64,000 nt of DNA from Sphingobacteriales bacterium. GTDB lineage: Bacteria > Bacteroidota > Bacteroidia > Chitinophagales > Chitinophagaceae. The stretch spans positions 1-64,000 of the forward strand of contig SEFT01000012.1 in the NCBI GenBank assembly GCA_004144175.1. Reading direction: 5' to 3'. The notes under the pieces are model-generated. The model searched no databases. It saw only the letters and a list, made by a program, of their open reading frames with translations, and was not told the origin of the DNA. Each line of letters starts with the position of its first letter. Position 1 is the first letter of the stretch. Shown here in pieces: positions 58,100-64,000 of the stretch. Position numbers and translations under genes: made by a program.

Positions 58100-58890
58100 T
58101 GAAGAAGCTCACCATACAGTTTGTTGTATTCGTAGCAGGATTCTTTGCCCTGTGGTTGGCATTAAGCCAGGTTGATTGGTTAACGCTGTTCAAAGTCGCA
58201 AAGCTAAGCAAGGCACATCAAAAGGAGTTAGGAACCTATGTTCTTAATGCTTACAATTTTGATAAAAAGCAGTTGTCAGACAGCCGGTCTCAAAAGATCA
58301 TTGCTGACCTGAAGAACAGGATCTGCCTGGCAAATCAGGTAGATATAGCCACTATTCAGACCTATATTTTTCACGATGCAGAAGTGAACGCTTTTGCTAT
58401 GCCGGGTGGTAATGTGATCGTGAACACTGCGCTAATAAGCTATTGCGACAACCCCGATATGCTGGCCGGCGTACTGGCGCACGAGATAGCGCATGTGCAA
58501 AAGGAGCATGTTAACAAAAAACTGATCCGCAATATTGGTATGTCGTCGCTGTTGCTGCTGGCCGGTGGTTCGCAGAATGCAGGGGTTATAAAAAGAATAT
58601 TACAAACGCTAACTACCTCCAGCTTCGACCGGGATGATGAACGCGAAGCCGATAGGGTAGCTGTTAGTTATTTGCAACAAACAAAAATAGATCCTTTGCC
58701 ACTTGCTGCTTTCTTTGCCAAAATGGACAAACACGCTGGCGCAGCGCCCGATCTGCTGGACTGGGTAAGCACGCACCCCGATGCGGCTGAACGAGCAGCA
58801 AGTGTTCGAAACGCTGTTGGTAGCACCAACGTATTTCGTTCCTCAATCGACTCCGCATCCTGGACATACTTACAGCAGCAATGCCGTTGA
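58099..58890 (+). CDS. M48 family metalloprotease
   Basis: MPGGNVIVNTALISYCDNPDMLAGVLAHEIAHVQKEH; DREADRVAVSYL. Confidence 0.9.
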   Translation: MKKLTIQFVVFVAGFFALWLALSQVDWLTLFKVAKLSKAHQKELGTYVLNAYNFDKKQLSDSRSQKIIADLKNRICLANQVDIATIQTYIFHDAEVNAFAMPGGNVIVNTALISYCDNPDMLAGVLAHEIAHVQKEHVNKKLIRNIGMSSLLLLAGGSQNAGVIKRILQTLTTSSFDRDDEREADRVAVSYLQQTKIDPLPLAAFFAKMDKHAGAAPDLLDWVSTHPDAAERAASVRNAVGSTNVFRSSIDSASWTYLQQQCR

Positions 58891-58936
58891 GCAGACAAAT
58901 CATTATTCAATAGGGTAATGAACTGCAGAAGCTTGT

Positions 58937-59440
58937 TTATACGGTTTGATACAGCCAAAGCTCTTCTCCTTCCAGCTCGAAAGTGCTTTTGTAGCGCAGC
59001 CCCAGCTTTTCTATCAGTTTTACCGAGTCTGCATTATAGGGTACCGTAAATGCTGCGATGGTGGTGAGGCGAAGCGTATCTTTTGCATAATCTAGTACTG
59101 CGCTCGCACTTTCCAGAGCATAGCCTTTGCCATTATGTGCGGGCAGGAATGCAAACCCGATATCGGTATGCTCCAGGTAGTCGCGTTTTATAAGGCCACA
59201 CATGCCTATGGGCGTACCGGTGTCTTTTAAACATACCAGCCATAAGCCATACCCGTGCTGCACATAGCTCTTCATAGGGCCGTTGTTCAGATACCTTATG
59301 GCGTCTTCTTTTGAATGAACATTTCTATCGCCTATGTAGCGCAACCATCCATCGGTATTGAGCAACTCTATTATAAATGCACTGTCAGCGTGCGTTAGCT
59401 CCCTGATCGTTAGCCTTTCTGTTTCCAGTATCTGTTTCAT
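58937..59440 (-). CDS. GNAT family N-acetyltransferase
   Basis: MKQILETERLTIRELTHADSAFIIELLNTDGWLRYIGDRNV...IGFAFLPAHNGKGYALESASAVLDYA. Confidence 0.9.
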   Translation of the reverse strand: MKQILETERLTIRELTHADSAFIIELLNTDGWLRYIGDRNVHSKEDAIRYLNNGPMKSYVQHGYGLWLVCLKDTGTPIGMCGLIKRDYLEHTDIGFAFLPAHNGKGYALESASAVLDYAKDTLRLTTIAAFTVPYNADSVKLIEKLGLRYKSTFELEGEELWLYQTV

Positions 59441-59523
59441 GCGTGCGGGTACAAATATGGGATATATACTTGTCAAAAAGACGGAACCACGTCAGTATTC
59501 TATCCTTCTATTAGATTTGCAGG

Positions 59524-61431
59524 ATGGACTATTTTAAACGGCTGCTAGGGTTATTGCATATAGAACGGGAAGAGGACAAGCAATCGTATAAAAAGCTGCT
59601 GGAAAACTCGTCGGTGGCCGAGCGCAGGGCCAATGGCCTGGCATGGTACCCCGTAGCTATACGCGGACAGGAGCTAAGCCGTGCCGAATACCTGACCGTA
59701 GAGCTGGAACGCACTACGCACCAGGATATACCGCACCAGCTACGCTTTGGCGTATCGGCGCTTCTGTTTTCCAACCACGATGCTAAGAATGATAAGATAG
59801 AGGGTACCGTAACTTTCCAGGGCGGCAACCGGATGAAGATCGCATTCCGTACCGATGAATTGCCTGATTGGGCAGACAATGGAAAGCTAGGGGTCGATCT
59901 GTTGTTTGATGACAATAGCTATGACGAGATGGAAGCCGCGTTGAAACTGGCATCTACGTTGGCAGAAAAATCAGAACAGGCACCGCTCATACAGATACTC
60001 ACTAACAACAAGAAACCGTCGTTCAGCTCTGACGTTTCTTATTTCAATCACCCATCGCTAAACCCTTCGCAGCAGGAGGCCGTTTCTAAAATACTATCGG
60101 CAAATGAGTTAGCCATTGTACACGGCCCGCCCGGTACGGGTAAGACCACCACGCTGGTACAGGCCATCAAGGCGCTGACAAAGCAGGAAGGGCAAAAGAT
60201 ACTGGTAGTGGCACCCAGCAATGCGGCAGTAGACCTGTTGAGCGAAAAGTTGTCAGACGAAGGGCTGAATGTACTGCGTGTGGGTAACCCAGCAAGAGTA
60301 TCGCAGCGACTATCGGCACTGACGCTGGATGCTAAGATGGCGGAGCATAGCAGCATGAAGGACATCCGCCGCATGAAGAAGCAGGCTTCGGAATTCAAGA
60401 ACATGGCCCATAAGTATAAGCGCAACTTTGGCAAGGCGGAGCGGGAGCAGCGCAAGGCGTTGTTTGACGAGGCCTACCGCATCATGAAGGATGTAGACAA
60501 TACCGAGAAGTACATTGTAGATGACCTGATATCGAAAGCCCAGATCATCACTGCTACACTTGTGGGAGCCAACCACTATACTGTACGCAACCTGAAGTAT
60601 CATACCATAGTGATAGACGAAGCAGGGCAGGCCATAGAGCCCGGCTGCTGGATACCTATATTAAAAGGGAAGAAGCTGATCATGGCGGGTGACCACTACC
60701 AACTTCCGCCTACTATAAAGTCGGTAGAAGCAGCAAAAGGCGGCCTTGCAGAAACACTGCTGGAGAAAGCGGTAAAGCTGCACCCCGAAGCCGTAGTGTT
60801 GCTGGAAGAGCAATACCGCATGAATGAGCTGATAATGGGCTATTCTTCGAAAGTGTTTTATGAAGGCAGGCTGAAGGCACATCCATCGGTGGCGGGACAT
60901 ACAGCGCTCAAGGGTGACAGTCCCTTGTCGTTCATCGACACCGCAGGATGTGCCTTCGACGAAAAATCAGAATCGACAAGCATCTCCAACCCCGAAGAAG
61001 CAGCTTTCCTATTCAAACACCTTACCCTGTTGGTAGCCGAATTGAATAAACATTACACCGCAGTGAATTTTCCCTCGATAGCCATCATTTCGCCCTATAA
61101 GCAGCAGCTGCATGAGCTGAATGAGCAGTTCGCGCATACACCTGAGCTGCAGCCATACATCAATAGGATATCCATCAACACCATCGACAGCTTCCAGGGG
61201 CAGGAACGGGATGTCGTCTACATCAGCATGACGCGCAGCAACTCGGATGGTAACATCGGGTTCCTCTCCGACATCAGGCGTATGAATGTAGCCATGACCC
61301 GTGCAAAGAAGAAGCTGGTAATAGTAGGGGATAGCGGTACGCTATCCGTCGATCCCTTCTACGAAGACTTTGTAGCCTATGCCCAGCAGCATGATGCCTA
61401 CAAAAGCGCATGGGAATTCATGGATCTATAA
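59524..61431 (+). CDS. SF1 DNA/RNA helicase, IGHMBP2/Smubp-2-like
   Basis: IVHGPPGTGKTTTLVQAIKAL, TIVIDEAGQAIEPGCWIPI, INTIDSFQGQERDVVYISMTRSN, MNVAMTRAKKKLVIVGD. Confidence 0.93.
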   Translation: MDYFKRLLGLLHIEREEDKQSYKKLLENSSVAERRANGLAWYPVAIRGQELSRAEYLTVELERTTHQDIPHQLRFGVSALLFSNHDAKNDKIEGTVTFQGGNRMKIAFRTDELPDWADNGKLGVDLLFDDNSYDEMEAALKLASTLAEKSEQAPLIQILTNNKKPSFSSDVSYFNHPSLNPSQQEAVSKILSANELAIVHGPPGTGKTTTLVQAIKALTKQEGQKILVVAPSNAAVDLLSEKLSDEGLNVLRVGNPARVSQRLSALTLDAKMAEHSSMKDIRRMKKQASEFKNMAHKYKRNFGKAEREQRKALFDEAYRIMKDVDNTEKYIVDDLISKAQIITATLVGANHYTVRNLKYHTIVIDEAGQAIEPGCWIPILKGKKLIMAGDHYQLPPTIKSVEAAKGGLAETLLEKAVKLHPEAVVLLEEQYRMNELIMGYSSKVFYEGRLKAHPSVAGHTALKGDSPLSFIDTAGCAFDEKSESTSISNPEEAAFLFKHLTLLVAELNKHYTAVNFPSIAIISPYKQQLHELNEQFAHTPELQPYINRISINTIDSFQGQERDVVYISMTRSNSDGNIGFLSDIRRMNVAMTRAKKKLVIVGDSGTLSVDPFYEDFVAYAQQHDAYKSAWEFMDL

Positions 61432-61475
61432 AAAACTAAGAACGCCGAAGCATCTGCTCCGGCGTTCTTAGTTTT
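61432..61475. terminator. Bidirectional terminator between convergent genes
   Basis: AAAACTAAGAACGCCG...CGGCGTTCTTAGTTTT (16-bp perfect stem). Confidence 0.88.
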
Positions 61476-61491
61476 ATGTAGTTGCCTAAAC

Positions 61492-62349
61492 CTATTTCTT
61501 CTCAGGCGCTTTCTCTATCAACTCCATAAACTGATCCAGCTTCGGAGTGATGATTATCTGCGTACGCCTGTTCCTTGTTTTGCCTGCTTCGGTATCGTTA
61601 TTGGCAAGCGGGTTATACTCGCCGCGTCCTGCTGCGGTCATACGCTTGGGGTCAACACCATGCTGGTTTTGCAGCGCCTGTACTACCGACGATGCACGAA
61701 GCGCACTCAGGTCCCAGTTGTTGCGTATGTTAGGTTGAGAGATAGGTACATTATCGGTGTTACCTTCTATCAGCACTTCGTAGTCGTTATGATCTTTAAT
61801 GATCTTCGCGATCTTGCTAAGCGTAGCACCCGCAGCGCCCGATATTTCATAGCTACCCGAACGGTACAGCATATTGTCAGATAGTGATACATAAACCACA
61901 CCTTTCAATACTTGCACATCTACATCTTTCATTTCTTCGCGGCTCAGTGAGCGTGTCAGGTTGTTGGTAAGTACCATGTTAAGCGAGTCGCTTTTGTTCT
62001 TGGTATTTACCAGGTGCTGTATGTATTTGTTAGAAGCGTTGATCTCGTCTACCAGTTTCGAGATATTAACGCCACCTTGTGTAGATGATGTAAGACATTT
62101 ATCCAGCGCAGCCTGTAGCGATGACAGGTTATTGCGCTCAGCCGCCAGTTGTTCTTCCAGTCCGCGCATGCGGGTTTGGGTAGAAGTCAGGTTGGTCTGA
62201 CATTCCTGGTTAGATGCAGTCACCTGGTTTAGCTTCAATTGCGTAGCTGTATGCTGGCTTTGCAGGTCTTTGTATTTCTTTTGACTAACGCATCCGCCTG
62301 CCAGTAGAGAGCCAGAGAGGATAGCGATGGATAAAACAGATAATCTCAT
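61492..62349 (-). CDS. OmpA family lipoprotein
   Basis: Lipobox LAGGCVS; coiled coil; VLIEGNTDNVPISQPNIRNNWDLSALRASSVVQAL...MTAAGRGEYNPLANNDTEAGKTRNRRTQIIITPKL. Confidence 0.92.
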   Translation of the reverse strand: MRLSVLSIAILSGSLLAGGCVSQKKYKDLQSQHTATQLKLNQVTASNQECQTNLTSTQTRMRGLEEQLAAERNNLSSLQAALDKCLTSSTQGGVNISKLVDEINASNKYIQHLVNTKNKSDSLNMVLTNNLTRSLSREEMKDVDVQVLKGVVYVSLSDNMLYRSGSYEISGAAGATLSKIAKIIKDHNDYEVLIEGNTDNVPISQPNIRNNWDLSALRASSVVQALQNQHGVDPKRMTAAGRGEYNPLANNDTEAGKTRNRRTQIIITPKLDQFMELIEKAPEKK

Positions 62350-62470
62350 GTTTTGGTCTATTTGCGGGCTAAAGTAGTTTTTTCATTTAGAATATTACAA
62401 CCTGATTTGAAACATTATAAAATCGTTAAGAAATAATGTTTTTGATAATCAATAGAATATCGTTTTCGGT

Positions 62471-62881
62471 TTATTTCAAAATTGATCTCTGCTCAATTCT
62501 TCTGTGCAGGTCTTGTACAAACGGCAAATAGTCGATAAAAGTATCCGGCTTTACTACATAGTCGATAGCGCCCGCCGCCAGGCACTTGTCAATGATGGAG
62601 CGTGTGGACGATGTAGAGGTAATGATGACAGGTATGTGCTTGTATTCCGGATTCGACGTTACTTCTTCAATGATATCCATTCCGTTCTTACCCGGCATAT
62701 TCAGGTCCGAAAGGATGATGTCGGGCAGGTTGTTCTTATGTTCTTCTAGATAGTTGAGCAGAACATCTCCGTTATCAACTTGCGCTACAATATCAAAAAG
62801 CCCTGATGATTCAAACCCCTCCCGCATAAACATTTGCTCATCCTCATCATTTTCCACCAGTATGATCCTGTATCTATTCAT
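62471..62881 (-). CDS. Single-domain response regulator
   Basis: IILVENDEDEQMFMREGFE...DIILSDLNMPGKNGMDIIEEV...PVIITSTSSTRSIIDKCLAAGAIDYVVKP. Confidence 0.92.
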   Translation of the reverse strand: MNRYRIILVENDEDEQMFMREGFESSGLFDIVAQVDNGDVLLNYLEEHKNNLPDIILSDLNMPGKNGMDIIEEVTSNPEYKHIPVIITSTSSTRSIIDKCLAAGAIDYVVKPDTFIDYLPFVQDLHRRIEQRSILK

Positions 62882-62894
62882 GTGTGCCGCTCTC

Positions 62895-64000
62895 TTAATT
62901 TTCGTTTAGCGTAAAATAAAAAGTAGTCCCTTTACCCTTCTCTGACTCCGGCCATATTTTCCCTTTATGCCTGTCTACTATCTTTTTGCAAATAGCCAGC
63001 CCTATACCGGTGCCAGGGTAGGTCTTCTCCGTGTTCAACCGCCTGAATATCTCAAACACTTTATGCAAGTCCTCTCGGGCTATGCCTATGCCATTGTCGG
63101 ATATGGCAAACTTAACATGATTATCTTCTTTATGCGCTGTTATTTTTATATAGGGTTCTGTATCGCTGGTAAACTTTAGTGCATTGCCCAGCAGGTTTTG
63201 TATCAGTTGCCCCAGTTGCACTTTATCTCCCGGCACGGTTTCCAGGTCGTTCTCTATCAGTATTTTCGCACCGCTCGACTCTATGGAAGACCGGAGGTTT
63301 TGCATAGCCTGGCTTATCAGCATGTTTACATTTACGTCCTCTGTTATCAACTCGTCTTTGCCCAGCTGCGAGTAGTGCAGCAAATTCTGTATCAGCTCGC
63401 GCATGCGGTTGGCAGCGCCTATCGATTTGCCTATATATACTTTCAGGTCTTTGTTCTGCTCCGCATCCAGTTTCATGTCTATTAGTAGCAGGAAACTCTT
63501 TATGGTCCTGATAGGCTCCTGCAGGTCGTGCGACACGATGGAGGTGAACTGCTCCATCTCGCGGTTGGTATACGATAGTTCCTCGTTTGTTATTTTTAAT
63601 TCATCGGCCAGCCTGCGGTAGCGGTCGTGGCTTTGCTTCAGTGCGCGTTCGTTCTCTTTGCGCTCTGTCAGGTCCTTAGTTACCTTAGAGAAGCCGATGA
63701 GCACACCACTTGTATTGTATACGGCGGTAATTACCACATTTGCCCAAAAGCGCGTGCCATCCTTGCGCAGTCGCCATCCTTCCTCTTCATACTTGCCTTC
63801 TGCTATAGCTACCTTCAGCTCATGCGCGGGCTTGCCATTCATGATGTCTTCTTCAGGGTAGAAGATAGAAAAATATTTACCGATGACTTCATCGGCAGTA
63901 TATCCTTTAATGCGTTTGGCACCTTCATTCCAACTCGCTATTCGCCCTTTCTCGTCCAGTATAAAGATGCCATAGTCGGTCACCTGCTCTACCAGCGACC
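62895..64000 (-). CDS. PAS-domain sensor histidine kinase (5' end beyond window)
   Basis: SHDLQEPIRTIKSFLLLIDMKL; LGQLIQNLLGNALKF; ISDNGIGIAREDLHKVFEIFRRLNTEKTYPGTGIGLAICKKIVDRH; frame stays open to the window end (SLVEQVTDYGIFILD). Confidence 0.93.
   Translation of the reverse strand, partial: SLVEQVTDYGIFILDEKGRIASWNEGAKRIKGYTADEVIGKYFSIFYPEEDIMNGKPAHELKVAIAEGKYEEEGWRLRKDGTRFWANVVITAVYNTSGVLIGFSKVTKDLTERKENERALKQSHDRYRRLADELKITNEELSYTNREMEQFTSIVSHDLQEPIRTIKSFLLLIDMKLDAEQNKDLKVYIGKSIGAANRMRELIQNLLHYSQLGKDELITEDVNVNMLISQAMQNLRSSIESSGAKILIENDLETVPGDKVQLGQLIQNLLGNALKFTSDTEPYIKITAHKEDNHVKFAISDNGIGIAREDLHKVFEIFRRLNTEKTYPGTGIGLAICKKIVDRHKGKIWPESEKGKGTTFYFTLNEN

Overview
This 64 kb window is typical of a Bacteroidota chromosome, probably Chitinophagaceae/Sphingobacteriales-like. 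The lineage is inferred from type IX secretion (T9SS) C-terminal sorting domains, TAnnTTTG promoter elements, DUF4249/TonB receptor pairs and an ExbB-ExbD-ExbD-TonB operon. I recognise about 50 coding regions. They include asnS, ppa, exbB/exbD/exbD/tonB, six T9SS-sorted surface proteins (one cut by the window start), ompH, an APC permease, rfaE1-like kinase, GH3, dut, a sugar nucleotidyltransferase, TPR and DUF4292 proteins, rfbF-rfbG-rfbC-like, an ALDH7-type aldehyde dehydrogenase, a desaturase, a pseudouridine synthase, an RsbQ-like hydrolase with a GAF/PAS protein, a TonB receptor with a DUF4249 lipoprotein, katG, a TraB/GumN protein, two large Omp85-like barrel proteins, NfeD/SPFH, a TM2-DUF2752-DUF4870-like-M48 operon, an SF1 helicase, OmpA, a response regulator and a PAS histidine kinase (cut by the window end). 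No tRNA, rRNA, CRISPR array, transposon or prophage was recognised. The most interesting locus is 48.8-55.1 kb. There, two paralogous outer-membrane barrel proteins carry a middle domain with a kinase-like GDWxRHxDQ...PRDRDQA signature. The signature is intact in one paralog and degenerate in the other, and the degenerate one also carries a calcineurin-like phosphoesterase. Other leads are an RsbQ hydrolase/GAF-PAS operon with no visible output domain, two single-base frameshifts (a T9SS FN3 gene and a DHFR-like gene), very long perfect hairpins at gene ends, a structured intergenic region at 37.7-37.9 kb that may be an ncRNA, and two possible leaderless transcripts.
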